DNA of 43,060 bases, from assembly GCA_938049225.1 (NCBI GenBank), contig CALICM010000044.1:1-43060 (forward strand), read 5' to 3'. Below the pieces are notes generated by a model. The model worked only from the letters and a program-made list of their open reading frames with translations, was not told where the DNA came from and did not search any database. Made by a program: the position numbers and the translations under genes. Below are positions 26,092 to 37,706 of the stretch, in pieces; the stretch's first letter is position 1; each line of letters opens with the position of its first letter. The stretch is from an uncultured Paracoccaceae bacterium (GTDB lineage: Bacteria > Pseudomonadota > Alphaproteobacteria > Rhodobacterales > Rhodobacteraceae).

Positions 26092-27504
26092 ATGGGCAAT
26101 ATTCTTGGCAACCGGCTAGCGGCCTTCGGACGGGACGAGGACGGCGCCGCAATGATGTGGAACCTGTTCTGGTCCGTTGCCTTTATATTGTTGGCTGGAT
26201 TGGCTGTCGACACCGCCAACGCCCATCGCATCCGCATGGCTTTGCAGGTGACCGCCGACTCAGCCGCCCTTGCGGCACTTGCAGCGCGGGACTCGAACAG
26301 CCTTTATCAAGACTATACCGGTGATGCGCCAAGTGATGATCCGGAAGCGCGCGGCGTCGACGCCGCGCTAAGAATGGCGCGGCAAATTATGGCCACGCAG
26401 CGCCACGGCAGCGTTTTGCAGCCGACCGACATCACCTTCGGCAGCTATACGCTTGAGGAAGGCTTTACCCCGGGATCGGGAAATTTCGCGCGCGTGATAA
26501 CCCGGCGCGCGGCGGACAACGGAAATGCCGTTGGAACGTTTTTCCTTAAGGTTCTGAATGTCCTGCCTAGTTGGGATGTGGCCGCCGTGTCCATCGCCGA
26601 GCGGTATCGCGCCGCCTGCGCGCTGGATGGGGTGATCACAAAAGACAGGATCGACTTCCAAAGCAACAACACATTTGGCAACGACATTTGCCTGCACGGG
26701 TCGAACGGGATCGAAGCCAATCAAAACAATCTCTACGAAGACGGTGTGATTGTCAGCATGGCTGATCTGTCAACTCTGGTCGTGCCGGGGGGGGACCTGA
26801 GTAAAAATATTGGCCTGGCCGAGGCGCTGCGCGAAGCCCATATCGAGCCGCATCTTGCCAATGCGGTCGAGGAAATCATCGATGGTCTGGTGACCCTTGA
26901 TCTTTCCACCGACCCAGAACTCGACTATCTGCCCCTGGCCGTCGCCGCGGCCGTCGAAAATCGTACCGCGCAGGTTATCGACACTGTTGGGGGAAAGACT
27001 TTGACCAACAAAAATTTCGATGCCCTCGTTATGGCGCCTGGGAATGTCTATTCCGTTTCCTGCGGCGGTAAGGGTACGCTCAATCTGCGGGGCAACAGCG
27101 GTGGGTCGGCCATTGAAGATGTCATTGTCGTCACCAATTGCGACATTACATTCGACAAAAACACAGTGGTGCGCAACGCGATGATTGCCACAACCAGCAC
27201 CAGCGCCAAATCCGTCCAGGGCAGCTCGGGCGTCAAGATCGGTGCCCCTGACAATTGCGCACCCGGCGGCGGCGCCCAGATCCTAACAAACGGCGGAATG
27301 TATTTCGCCGCGAAGATGGAGTTTCATGGATCTCAATTGGTCGCGGCAGGCCCGGTAAAAATGGCCGCGCAAGTCGATGGCCTGAGCGGGACATCGATCC
27401 AATCGCGGGGCCGGGTTGACATGGCCAGCAACAACTCCCTGGCACTGTGCGATGGCGACGTCGACGAGGTAATTCCACTGCGCTACTACAGACTGGTACG
27501 CTAG
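26092..27504 (+). CDS. TadG-like pilus assembly protein
   Basis: A 470-residue protein with the TadG N-terminus: DEDGAAMMWNLFWSVAFILLAGLAVDTANAHRIRMALQ, a single membrane segment (about residues 22-40), then ADSAALAALAA. The large exported part has six cysteines (in YRAACA, NDICLH, SVSCGG, TNCD, DNCAP and ALCDG), which may form disulfides. Its C-terminal third repeats short I/V-x-F/L-x strands with Gly and Asn turns (GTLNLRGNSGG, CDITFDKNTVV, MYFAAKMEFHG), suggesting a beta-solenoid. No VWA motif was identified. The gene is tight after TadE and upstream of dnaN. Confidence 0.85.
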   Translation: MGNILGNRLAAFGRDEDGAAMMWNLFWSVAFILLAGLAVDTANAHRIRMALQVTADSAALAALAARDSNSLYQDYTGDAPSDDPEARGVDAALRMARQIMATQRHGSVLQPTDITFGSYTLEEGFTPGSGNFARVITRRAADNGNAVGTFFLKVLNVLPSWDVAAVSIAERYRAACALDGVITKDRIDFQSNNTFGNDICLHGSNGIEANQNNLYEDGVIVSMADLSTLVVPGGDLSKNIGLAEALREAHIEPHLANAVEEIIDGLVTLDLSTDPELDYLPLAVAAAVENRTAQVIDTVGGKTLTNKNFDALVMAPGNVYSVSCGGKGTLNLRGNSGGSAIEDVIVVTNCDITFDKNTVVRNAMIATTSTSAKSVQGSSGVKIGAPDNCAPGGGAQILTNGGMYFAAKMEFHGSQLVAAGPVKMAAQVDGLSGTSIQSRGRVDMASNNSLALCDGDVDEVIPLRYYRLVR

Positions 27505-27579
27505 CGACAGCACTTGCGAAAAGCCGATCGCAAACCGACGTTTTCATTTGAACAATTCCAGAGTATCGGTAACTTCAAG

Positions 27580-27594
27580 GTCCCAATTCGGGAC
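27580..27594 (+). promoter_or_regulatory. Inverted repeat in the dnaN leader
   Basis: GTCCC (27580-27584), AATTC and GGGAC (27590-27594) form a 5-bp hairpin just upstream of the dnaN ribosome site (AAGGAAGGAACGGGG). The 107-base gap after TadG probably contains the dnaN promoter. It may be an operator or a leader hairpin. Confidence 0.35.
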
Positions 27595-27611
27595 AAGGAA
27601 GGAACGGGGAC

Positions 27612-28730
27612 ATGAAGGTCAGCATCGAGCGCTCGGCGCTTCTCAGAGCCATGAGTCGCGCGCAATCGGTCGTGGAGCGCCGCAATACCATCCCGATCCT
27701 GGCCAATGTGTTGATCGAGGCCGAGGCCGAGGGGATCAGCTTGCGTGCCACCGACCTGGACATCGAAGTGGTCGACCGCAGCCCTGCCATGGTCCTGACA
27801 CCCGGCGCGACAACCGTTGGCGCCCACACCCTGCACGAGATCGTTCGTAAACTGCCCGATGGTGCGATGGTCGAGCTTGAGGCCGATCAGACCACTGGGC
27901 GCCTGGCGATCCGCGCGGGCCGCTCGAACTTCTCGCTGGCAACCCTGCCGCGCGAGGATTTCCCGGTGATGGCCAGCGCCGAATATGATTGCAATTTCGC
28001 CATTGCCGCACCGATCCTGCGGCGTTTGTTCGACAAGGCCAAATTCGCCATCTCGACCGAAGAAACCCGCTATTATCTGAACGGCGTCTACATGCATGCG
28101 GCCGAACTGGCCGGGGACAAGACCCTGCGTTGTGTGGCCACCGATGGCCACCGCCTGGCCCGGATTGACGCCGAACTGCCGCAGGGAGCCGACAATCTGC
28201 CCGGCGTGATCGTGCCGCGCAAAACCGTGGGCGAGCTGCGTAAGTTGCTGGACGATGACGAGGTGCAAATCGCCGTCTCGGTCTCGGAAACCAAGGTGCG
28301 CTTTGCAACGCCCGAGGTGACTTTGACCTCGAAGGTCATCGATGGCTCGTTCCCCGACTATTCTCGGGTGATCCCACAGGGCAACACCAAGCGGCTTGAG
28401 GTTGACGCGACCGAGTTCTCGCGCGCCGTGGACCGGGTGGCAACGGTGTCGTCGGAACGCTCGCGGGCGGTTAAACTCAGCCTGGACGAAGATCGGCTGG
28501 TCCTGTCGGTCAATGCCCCCGACAGTGGGGCCGCTGAAGAAGAACTGGCGGTGGCCTATGGCGACGAGCCGCTCGAGATTGGGTTTAATGCCAAATACTT
28601 GCAGGAAATCGCCGATCAGGTGGATCGTGAGAACGCAGTCTTTTTGTTCAATGCCTCGGGCGATCCGACGCTGATGCGCGAGGGCGATGACGAAACCGCT
28701 GTCTACGTCGTTATGCCGATGCGCGTCTGA
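27612..28730 (+). CDS. dnaN: DNA polymerase III beta sliding clamp
   Basis: Beta clamp, 372 residues, tethers DNA polymerase III to DNA and is a hub for repair polymerases. The N-terminus MKVSIERSALLRAMSRAQSVV and the stretch CVATDGHRLARIDAEL are typical, and the C-terminus ends VYVVMPMRV, matching the clamp tail. Three clamp domains of about 120 residues are expected by length. It starts with ATG after a strong AAGGAAGGA site. recF follows eight bases later. The Tad pair separates it from dnaA. Confidence 0.97.
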   Translation: MKVSIERSALLRAMSRAQSVVERRNTIPILANVLIEAEAEGISLRATDLDIEVVDRSPAMVLTPGATTVGAHTLHEIVRKLPDGAMVELEADQTTGRLAIRAGRSNFSLATLPREDFPVMASAEYDCNFAIAAPILRRLFDKAKFAISTEETRYYLNGVYMHAAELAGDKTLRCVATDGHRLARIDAELPQGADNLPGVIVPRKTVGELRKLLDDDEVQIAVSVSETKVRFATPEVTLTSKVIDGSFPDYSRVIPQGNTKRLEVDATEFSRAVDRVATVSSERSRAVKLSLDEDRLVLSVNAPDSGAAEEELAVAYGDEPLEIGFNAKYLQEIADQVDRENAVFLFNASGDPTLMREGDDETAVYVVMPMRV

Positions 28731-28738
28731 TCCAACCC

Positions 28739-29857
28739 ATGCCGAGGCTCGCGGTCACCTCGCTGAGCCTGTCCCACCTGCGCTCACATAAAACCACCCT
28801 GATCCAGGGGGATGGACGCCCTGTGGTGATCTTCGGTCCCAACGGCGCGGGTAAAACCAATATCCTTGAGGCCCTCTCGCTGCTTTCACCTGGCCGGGGC
28901 CTGCGCCGTGCCGCCATTCCGGACATCGCGCGCACGCCCGAGGCGTTGGGCTGGAAGGTGACCGCGCGGCTTCAGGCCCCCGACCGCACCCACGAGATCG
29001 AAACCTGGGCCGAGCCAGGCACCACCACCCGCGCGCTGAAAATCGATGGCAAAACCGCGCCGCAGATCGCCCTGGGCCGGCTGGCGCGGGTGATTTGGCT
29101 GATCCCCGCGATGGATCGGTTATGGCTTGAAGGCGCCGCTGATCGCCGCCGCTTTCTCGACCGACTGACCCTTAGCCTTGAGCCCAACCATGCGGACACC
29201 GTACTTGCCTATGACAAAGCCATGCGCGAGCGGAACCGGCTGCTCAAGGATCAAGTCCACAACCCCAACTGGTACGCGGGTCTGGAAACTCAAATGGCCA
29301 CCCATGGCGCCCGTCTGACCACCAACCGGATCGAGGCGCTGGATCGGTTGAGTGCAGCGCAAACAGACGCCGAAACCAGCTTCCCCCGCGCCGATCTGGC
29401 CCTGACCGCCGCGGACCCCACAGGTAACACCACCGACCCTGACACCCTGCACCAAGCCTTTGCCACCGCCCGCCACCGTGACATGGCGGCGGGCCGCACG
29501 CTGGTCGGACCGCATCGCGCGGACCTGGAGGCCACCTATGCGGCCAAAGCCATGCCTGCCCGCGCGTGTTCCACAGGCGAGCAAAAGGCCCTGCTGGTCT
29601 CGCTGATCCTGGCCAACGCGCGCGCCCTGACTGACGACTTTGGTGCTGCCCCGATCATCCTGCTGGACGAGGTTGCAGCCCATCTGGATGCGGACCACCG
29701 CGCCGCCCTTTATGACGAGATCTGCACCCTGGGCGCGCAGGCCTGGATGACCGGAACCGACGCCAATTTGTTCACACCCCTGACCGATCGCGCGCTATGG
29801 TTCGAGGTCCGCGAAACAGATGGCCTGTCGCAACTCACCGAAGTGCCCCCACAATGA
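28739..29857 (+). CDS. recF: DNA replication and repair protein RecF
   Basis: RecF, 372 residues, an SMC-like ATPase that loads RecA at gapped DNA. Walker A is GPNGAGKT at residues 33-40, followed by NILEALSLLSPGRGLR. The signature motif is CSTGEQKALLVSLILA and Walker B is PIILLDEVAAHLD. It lies eight bases after dnaN. Its stop TGA overlaps the ATG of the LysE gene, so LysE translation is likely coupled to it. Confidence 0.96.
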   Translation: MPRLAVTSLSLSHLRSHKTTLIQGDGRPVVIFGPNGAGKTNILEALSLLSPGRGLRRAAIPDIARTPEALGWKVTARLQAPDRTHEIETWAEPGTTTRALKIDGKTAPQIALGRLARVIWLIPAMDRLWLEGAADRRRFLDRLTLSLEPNHADTVLAYDKAMRERNRLLKDQVHNPNWYAGLETQMATHGARLTTNRIEALDRLSAAQTDAETSFPRADLALTAADPTGNTTDPDTLHQAFATARHRDMAAGRTLVGPHRADLEATYAAKAMPARACSTGEQKALLVSLILANARALTDDFGAAPIILLDEVAAHLDADHRAALYDEICTLGAQAWMTGTDANLFTPLTDRALWFEVRETDGLSQLTEVPPQ

Positions 29858-30477
29858 CCCTCAGCCCCACCGATATCGGCCTTTACGCCATCGCGCTGCT
29901 GATCCTGTTCCTGACCCCGGGCCCCGTTTGGGTCGCGCTGATCGCCCGCGCTCTGGCGGCCGGCTTTCACGGCGCTTGGCCGTTGGCGCTGGGCGTGGTG
30001 GTCGGCGACGTGCTGTGGCCCTTGCTCGCCATCTTTGGGGTGACTTTCCTGGTGTCGCTATATGCGGATTTCCTAACCCTGCTCCGTTATGCTGGGGCCG
30101 TGCTTTTCGTTTTGATGGGTGTCGCGCTAATCCGCCACCGCGCCGCCCAAATAGGAGAGAACTCGGCCCTGACTGCACCCGGCGTCTGGGCCGGGTTCCT
30201 GGCTGGGCTGCTGGTCATCCTGGGCAATCCAAAAGCGATCCTGTTCTACATGGGCGTGCTGCCCGGCTTTTTCGATCTAACCCAAGTGACCCTTTGGGAC
30301 ATCGCCGCGATCTGCGCCATCTCGGCCCTGGTGCCCTTTCTCGGCAACTTGATGTTGGCGCTGTTTCTGGGCCGCGTCCGCGCGATTTTAACCTCAAACA
30401 CCGCACGCGCGCGTCTAAACCTGAGCGCCGGAATTCTGCTGATTTTGGTGGGCTGGGCGATCGCGTTTCTGCAATAA
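29854..30477 (+). CDS. LysE/RhtB family amino-acid exporter
   Basis: A 207-residue membrane protein of the LysE translocator family, which exports amino acids or related small molecules. The N-terminal LLILFLTPGPVWVALIARALAAGF includes the conserved TPGP motif, followed by GVVVGDVLWPLLAIFG and LLVILGNPKAILFYMGVLPGF (NPKA motif), with about six hydrophobic helices overall. It is coupled to recF by an ATGA overlap. Substrate is unknown, and its co-transcription with recF may simply reflect local gene order. Confidence 0.88.
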   Translation: MTLSPTDIGLYAIALLILFLTPGPVWVALIARALAAGFHGAWPLALGVVVGDVLWPLLAIFGVTFLVSLYADFLTLLRYAGAVLFVLMGVALIRHRAAQIGENSALTAPGVWAGFLAGLLVILGNPKAILFYMGVLPGFFDLTQVTLWDIAAICAISALVPFLGNLMLALFLGRVRAILTSNTARARLNLSAGILLILVGWAIAFLQ

Positions 30478-30512
30478 ATTTGAAGCCCGATTCGAACGTC
30501 GCAACCTGTTGA

Positions 30513-33035
<2,523 letters not shown>

Positions 33036-33036
33036 C

Positions 33037-34206
33037 ATGCGCACCCAAGTTGCGATCATTGGTGGCGGCCCGTCGGGCCTGCTTTTGGCGCAACTACTCT
33101 CTACCCGGGGCATTGAAAGTGTTGTTTTAGAACGCAAAACCCGCGACTACGTTCTGGGCCGGATCCGGGCGGGCGTGCTGGAACAGGGATTGGTCGGCTT
33201 GATGGAACAGGCCGGCGTGGCCGACCGGCTGCACGCCGAGGGGATTTTACACGATGGCACCCTGATCGCTTTTGCCGGCCAAATGTTCCGTATCGACTTT
33301 GTAGAGCGCACCGGCAAACCCGTCATTGTTTATGGTCAGACCGAGGTAACGCGCGATCTTTATGACGCGCGGCAAGCGGCCGGGGGGCAGATCGAGTTTA
33401 ACGTCGAGAGCGTAACCCTTTGGGACGCCGACACGGACAAGCCGCATGTCACCTATACGAAGGACGGTCAAAGCAAACGCCTGGATTGCGACTTTATCGC
33501 CGGATGCGATGGGTTTCACGGCGTTAGTCGCAAGACGATCCCCGAAAGTGTCCGTCACGAATACGAGAAAACCTATCCCTTTGGCTGGTTGGGCATCTTG
33601 TCCGAAACCCCGCCGGTTAATGACGAGTTGATCTACGCCAATTCGGATCGTGGCTTCGCATTGTGCTCAATGCGCAACGCCAATCTCAGCCGCTATTATA
33701 TCCAATGTGCACTGTCCGACAGCCCGGACGATTGGACCGATGCGGCCTTTTGGGACGAGTTGAGACGCCGCCTGCCGCAGGCCCAGGCCGACCGCTTGAT
33801 CACCGGGCCCTCGATCGAGAAATCCATCGCCCCGCTCAGGTCGTTCGTCACTGAGCCGATGCGCTGGGGGCGTCTGTTCCTGTGCGGCGATGCGGCGCAC
33901 ATCGTGCCGCCAACCGGCGCAAAGGGGTTGAACACCGCCGCTTCGGACGTGCACTACTTGTATTCCGGCGTGCGGCAATTCTACGAGGCGGGCGACACCG
34001 AGGGGATCGACAGCTATTCAGATCGTGCGCTCGCCCGGGTTTGGAAGGCCGAGCGCTTCAGCTGGTGGTTCAGCAATCTGATGCACCGCACGCCCGATCA
34101 AAGCCAGTTCGACCTCAGGATCCAGCGCGCTGAGCTTGAGTTTCTTCGCGGCAACGCGGGGGCCCAAGCGGCGATGGCGATCAACTATGTCGGTTTGCCT
34201 TACTGA
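33037..34206 (+). CDS. pobA: 4-hydroxybenzoate 3-monooxygenase
   Basis: PobA, 389 residues, an NADPH-dependent flavin hydroxylase that turns 4-hydroxybenzoate into protocatechuate. FAD binding is by IIGGGPSGLLLA, the GRIRAGVLEQG segment is typical, and GDAAHIVPPTGAKGLN is the second FAD motif. Substrate residues known from Pseudomonas (Tyr201, Ser212, Arg214, Tyr385) have counterparts in ELIYAN, LCSMRN and NYVGLPY. The C-terminus is a few residues shorter than in Pseudomonas. The ATG lies one base after the gyrB stop, and its ribosome site is weak, so coupling to gyrB translation is likely. No pob/pca regulator is adjacent. Confidence 0.94.
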   Translation: MRTQVAIIGGGPSGLLLAQLLSTRGIESVVLERKTRDYVLGRIRAGVLEQGLVGLMEQAGVADRLHAEGILHDGTLIAFAGQMFRIDFVERTGKPVIVYGQTEVTRDLYDARQAAGGQIEFNVESVTLWDADTDKPHVTYTKDGQSKRLDCDFIAGCDGFHGVSRKTIPESVRHEYEKTYPFGWLGILSETPPVNDELIYANSDRGFALCSMRNANLSRYYIQCALSDSPDDWTDAAFWDELRRRLPQAQADRLITGPSIEKSIAPLRSFVTEPMRWGRLFLCGDAAHIVPPTGAKGLNTAASDVHYLYSGVRQFYEAGDTEGIDSYSDRALARVWKAERFSWWFSNLMHRTPDQSQFDLRIQRAELEFLRGNAGAQAAMAINYVGLPY

Positions 34207-34421
34207 AGCGCTGCGGCACCGCCCTTGGCGGCATCGACTTCACGCAGGCGTACCATTTTGCTATGAGCCAACAGGATTAGGGCCGACAGCGGCCAACTGA
34301 GTAGGGCGAACATAACGACGCGAACGTAGTCAACCGACTGTCCGGCGCCACCGACGACCATCGTTATCGCAAACGAAAGGGCCATCGCCAACAAGTAGAA
34401 CTGTGCAACTTTTCTCAACAT
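34200..34421 (-). CDS. Small two-helix membrane protein
   Basis: A 73-residue protein, MLRKVAQFYLLAMALSFAIT..., with two hydrophobic helices at about residues 7-24 and 36-53 and a positively charged tail (HSKMVRLREVDAAK). ATG 34421 follows GGAGTG by six bases (GGAGTGTACAATG), which supports a real gene. It converges with pobA and overlaps its 3' end by seven bases. I do not recognise the family. The gap upstream contains its likely promoter. Confidence 0.65.
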   Translation of the reverse strand: MLRKVAQFYLLAMALSFAITMVVGGAGQSVDYVRVVMFALLSWPLSALILLAHSKMVRLREVDAAKGGAAALQ

Positions 34422-34751
34422 TGTACACTCCGGTTACAAAACAAAAGTTTCCCTCACCACTCAACATAGGGGGTCCTTGTCAAATTTCTGCCAAATTTTG
34501 ATCACGATCTTGCCACTAAGCGAAACCTAGAACACATAACGCTCGCGGTGTGGATGGATCGGGACATCACTTGGCGAGTAAGCAAGGCTATACGATTCAC
34601 GGATCGCGTGATTTAACCAAAAGCCCATTGCCTTGGCTCATAATACCATAATCCAAGTAGGGGACCTCCAACTGTTTAACGCGTCACGCGACCCGGGCGC
34701 GTTTGTTTCGTGCCCACGGGCAACTTGTGTCGTATCATCGTTGCGATGCGG
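34422..34751. other. 330-base gap with little structure
   Basis: Between the small membrane protein gene and the EamA transporter, both minus strand. It holds an inverted repeat AACGCG (34678-34683) and CGCGTT (34698-34703), which could be a weak terminator of the EamA gene, and a GATTC near 34592. No gene with a supported ribosome site was found. A few TTAA half-sites occur but not a full CtrA box. Confidence 0.5.
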
Positions 34752-35621
34752 TTAACTGGGGTGCTGATACGCCCGCTGTACACCCCAGATACCGGCCATA
34801 ATCACCACGACCCCCAGATAATCCCGCGGTGACAGCGCCTCCCCCAGGATAATGGCTGCGATTGCCACCCCAAAAAAGGGATTCAAAAAGTGAAAACTGG
34901 ACGCCCGCGTGGCGCCGATCCGTTTCACAAGCAGAAACCAGATGACCGTTGCGGCAAGCCCCGGCACCAGTGTGGTATAGACAAAAGCCAACACAAGCGA
35001 GGCGGTCCAGTTGACCGTCCAAACCTCAAAAGCCATTGACAACGGCAGCAGCGTTAAGCTGCCCACCAGCATCTGCAGCCCAACGATCATCAGCACGTTC
35101 CCTCCAATCGACGCGCCGGTTACCATCAGGGTCGCAACTGTCAGCGCCAAAAGTCCGCCCAAGCACAGCATAACGCCAAAGGGATCTGCTCCGCCCGACA
35201 GCCGCGCCGACATGATAACCAGCACCCCGCCCAATCCCGCCGCAAGCCCGGCAACGCCAACCCATCGCAACCGCTCGCCCATCAATGCCCAGCGCGCCGC
35301 CGCCACGACCAATGGCAAGGCACTGGCGATGATCACGGCAATCGACGCCTCGACCGTCTGCATCGCCGTGAAATTCAGCCCCAGATACAGCGTATTCTGG
35401 CAAATCCCGAAAACAATCACCGCCCACCAAGTTGCGGCGTTCATCGGCATCCGCTGCCCCAGCATCCGGGCGATCGCAATCGCTAATACGCCTGAGACCG
35501 CGAACCGCACGCTCAGCAGCAAAAACGGTGGCGCGTCCGCCACCGCGATCCTGGCCGAGGTAAAGGCACTCGACCACATCACCACAAAGCTCAGCCCCAT
35601 CAGGGCCGTCCGGCTGTCCAT
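34752..35621 (-). CDS. EamA-family (DMT) transporter
   Basis: A 289-residue inner-membrane transporter of the drug/metabolite superfamily with two EamA repeats. About ten hydrophobic helices are visible. WSSAFTSARIAV near the start and GICQNTLYLGLNFTAM at the end of the first repeat, and LVPGLAATVIWFLLVKRIGATRASSFHFLNPFFGV in the second, are family landmarks. It starts with ATG at 35621 and lies downstream of the HU terminator. Substrate is unknown. Confidence 0.9.
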   Translation of the reverse strand: MDSRTALMGLSFVVMWSSAFTSARIAVADAPPFLLLSVRFAVSGVLAIAIARMLGQRMPMNAATWWAVIVFGICQNTLYLGLNFTAMQTVEASIAVIIASALPLVVAAARWALMGERLRWVGVAGLAAGLGGVLVIMSARLSGGADPFGVMLCLGGLLALTVATLMVTGASIGGNVLMIVGLQMLVGSLTLLPLSMAFEVWTVNWTASLVLAFVYTTLVPGLAATVIWFLLVKRIGATRASSFHFLNPFFGVAIAAIILGEALSPRDYLGVVVIMAGIWGVQRAYQHPS

Positions 35622-35635
35622 TCAAGCGGGCCCCC

Positions 35636-35672
35636 AAAAAACAACAGGCCGCCCGATAGGAGCGGCCCGTTG
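35636..35672 (-). terminator. Intrinsic terminator of the HU gene
   Basis: On the minus strand CAACGGGCCGC (35672-35662) pairs with GCGGCCTGTTG (35652-35642) with one G-U pair and a nine-base loop, then TTTTTT (35641-35636). It starts 22 bases after the HU stop and separates HU from the EamA gene. Confidence 0.88.
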
Positions 35673-35693
35673 CATGTGAAATCTGTTTGTGGA

Positions 35694-35984
35694 TCAGGCG
35701 TTCACGACGTCTTTCAGCGCCTTGGCGATGGTCACTTTCACCGCGCGATCCGCCTCTTTGTGCATTTGCTCACCCGTGGCAGGGTTGCGCACCATCCGCG
35801 CTGGGCGATCCCGGCACGAAAACTTTCCCAGACCCGGCAGGGTGACCGCACCACCGCCCGAGACTTCCGAGGTCACAACTTCGGTCAGCGCGTCGATCAT
35901 CCGGTTGACAGAGGCTTTGTCGCTCTCGGTTTTTTCGGCAAGTGCAGCGACAAGCTGCGTCTTTGTCATCGGTTTCTGGGCCAT
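35694..35984 (-). CDS. HU-family DNA-binding protein
   Basis: A 96-residue HU-type nucleoid protein. MTKTQLVAALAEKTESDKASVNRMIDALTEVV forms the dimerisation helices and the beta arm is GKFSCRDRPARMVRNPATGEQ, with the DNA-intercalating NP of the HU signature. An N-terminal MAQKP extension of five residues is present. ATG 35984 follows GGGAG eight bases upstream. The gene has its own intrinsic terminator. It is assigned as HU rather than IHF because of the arm sequence. Confidence 0.94.
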   Translation of the reverse strand: MAQKPMTKTQLVAALAEKTESDKASVNRMIDALTEVVTSEVSGGGAVTLPGLGKFSCRDRPARMVRNPATGEQMHKEADRAVKVTIAKALKDVVNA

Positions 35985-36078
35985 TCGGCGCTCCCTTTTG
36001 TTTGGTTGGTTGCTCAGAGAATAAGGTTGGCAAACTAAACCCAATCCGTTTTCAAAAGACAACCAACGAATTGCGCGA

Positions 36079-36098
36079 AAACCCTTTTTTCTAAGGGG
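36079..36098 (-). terminator. Probable terminator of the AMP nucleosidase gene
   Basis: On the minus strand CCCTT (36098-36094) and AAGGG (36087-36083) form a short stem with an A-rich loop, followed by TTTT. It lies 28 bases after the amn stop. The stem is weaker than the HU terminator. Confidence 0.5.
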
Positions 36099-36126
36099 TT
36101 GATGCCTGTCCGATGCCGAAAAGACA

Positions 36127-37614
36127 CTACAGAAACGCGGTCTCTTCAAAGCTGCGCAACTTCCGCGAATGCAACCGCTCAAGCGGCATCCCGCGCAGGG
36201 TTTCCAACGCGCGCAGCCCGATCAGCAGATGCTGCGCCACCTGCCGCTTGTAAAATGCTGTGGCCATCCCAGGCAGCTTTAGCTCGCCATGCAGAGGTTT
36301 GTCGGACACACACAGCAATGTCCCATAAGGCACACGAAACCGAAACCCGTTCGCTGCGATCGTCGCACTTTCCATATCCAGCGCGATTGCCCGGCTTTGG
36401 CTGAGCCGCTGAACGGGGCCCGATTGGTCCCGCAGTTCCCAATTGCGGTTGTCGATTGTGGCGACCGTGCCGGTGCGCATGATCTTTTTCAGGTCATACC
36501 CTTCAAGCCCGGTGACTTCTTCCACCGCCTCTTCCAGGGCCACCTGCACTTCCGCTAGGGCAGGGATCGGCACCCAGATCGGTAGATCGTCGTCCAGAAC
36601 GTGGTCCTCGCGGACATAGGCATGCGCCAGCACATAGTCCCCCAACGATTGCGAGTTTCGCAGCCCCGCGCAATGGCCCAGCATCAGCCAGACATGCGGA
36701 CGCAGCACCGCGATATGATCGGTGATGGTTTTCGCGTTCGAAGGGCCCACCCCGATGTTCACCATCGTGATCCCGGCATTTTCTTTGCGCACCAAATGAT
36801 AAGTCGGCATTTGCGGCAGCTTCGCCGCCGGCGTCCCTGTCGAGCCGGTGACCGTTGTGACCACATTTCCCGGCTCGATCAGCGCGGTATATCCGCTGTC
36901 AGGATCTGCAATCTGTTTTTTGGCGAAGGCGATGAACTCGTCGATGTAAAACTGATAGTTGGTGAACAGCACGTGGTTTTGAAAATGCTCGGGCTCCGTC
37001 GCGGTATAGTGCGCCAGGCGTGCTAGCGAATAGTCGACCCGTTGTGCGGTAAACGGCGCCAGGGACCGCAGCCCATCAAGGCCCGAGGTAACATCCCCGT
37101 TCACAATTGTATCGTTTGTGGTGTTCAAATCCGGCACATCGAACAAATCGCGCAGGGGCCGTGTCAGCCCCGCCTCGGCCGTGCCCTCGATCACAGCACC
37201 ACTTTCCATCGCGAAATGCACCGGGATCGGGGTTGTTGACAGACCGACCCGCACCGAAACCCTGTGGTTATCGATCAGCAAGCCGATCTGTTGGGTCAGA
37301 TAGCCTTTAAACAGATCCGGCTGAGTGATCGTCGCTGTGTAGTGCCCCGGCTCGGCCACATGGCCAAAGGACAGACGGCTGTCGACCTTGGCATAGCTGG
37401 ACGTCGTCAGCGAGATCTGAGGATAGAATGCCCGGTACCGCCCGGCGGGATCCTCGCCGCGCATCACCGCCAGAAAATGTTTGCGCAAAAAGGTCGTGGC
37501 TTCCGCGTAAAGCGCGATCAACATCTCGACCGCCTCGGGCGCGGTGTTGAACGACCGCTCTTGTGGCGCGTCGGGGGTCAGGATCGGCAATTCCGAATGG
37601 GCAGGGTTCAACAT
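36127..37614 (-). CDS. amn: AMP nucleosidase
   Basis: AMP nucleosidase, 495 residues, hydrolyses AMP to adenine and ribose 5-phosphate. Length is close to E. coli Amn (484 aa). The N-terminal domain has SRLSFGHVAEPGHY and TTTITQP-like ATITQPDLF; the C-terminal nucleoside-phosphorylase-like domain has TMVNIGVGPSNAKTITDHIA, LMLGHCAGLRNSQ and ALDMESATIAANGFRF with catalytic-type DMES. I chose ATG 37614 (MLNPAHSE) because the open frame upstream is a low-complexity extension. The Met Sulfoxide reductase gene lies upstream on the same strand. Confidence 0.95.
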   Translation of the reverse strand: MLNPAHSELPILTPDAPQERSFNTAPEAVEMLIALYAEATTFLRKHFLAVMRGEDPAGRYRAFYPQISLTTSSYAKVDSRLSFGHVAEPGHYTATITQPDLFKGYLTQQIGLLIDNHRVSVRVGLSTTPIPVHFAMESGAVIEGTAEAGLTRPLRDLFDVPDLNTTNDTIVNGDVTSGLDGLRSLAPFTAQRVDYSLARLAHYTATEPEHFQNHVLFTNYQFYIDEFIAFAKKQIADPDSGYTALIEPGNVVTTVTGSTGTPAAKLPQMPTYHLVRKENAGITMVNIGVGPSNAKTITDHIAVLRPHVWLMLGHCAGLRNSQSLGDYVLAHAYVREDHVLDDDLPIWVPIPALAEVQVALEEAVEEVTGLEGYDLKKIMRTGTVATIDNRNWELRDQSGPVQRLSQSRAIALDMESATIAANGFRFRVPYGTLLCVSDKPLHGELKLPGMATAFYKRQVAQHLLIGLRALETLRGMPLERLHSRKLRSFEETAFL

Positions 37615-37706
37615 CACGGTGGCGGCCTCCGGCACAATAGGGTGCTGGACCGTTCTATGCGGTGCATCTGCCTGTAGTGCAACCCGGGCGCACGTTTGTT
37701 GGCAGG

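Noticed and set aside
34549-34650. Short GTG-started open frame in the gap before the small membrane protein
   Set aside because: About 33 codons, no ribosome site, and no recognisable feature.
35011-35679. 222-codon plus-strand open frame over the EamA gene and HU terminator
   Set aside because: Thr/Ala/Pro/Ser-rich antisense shadow; it crosses an intrinsic terminator.
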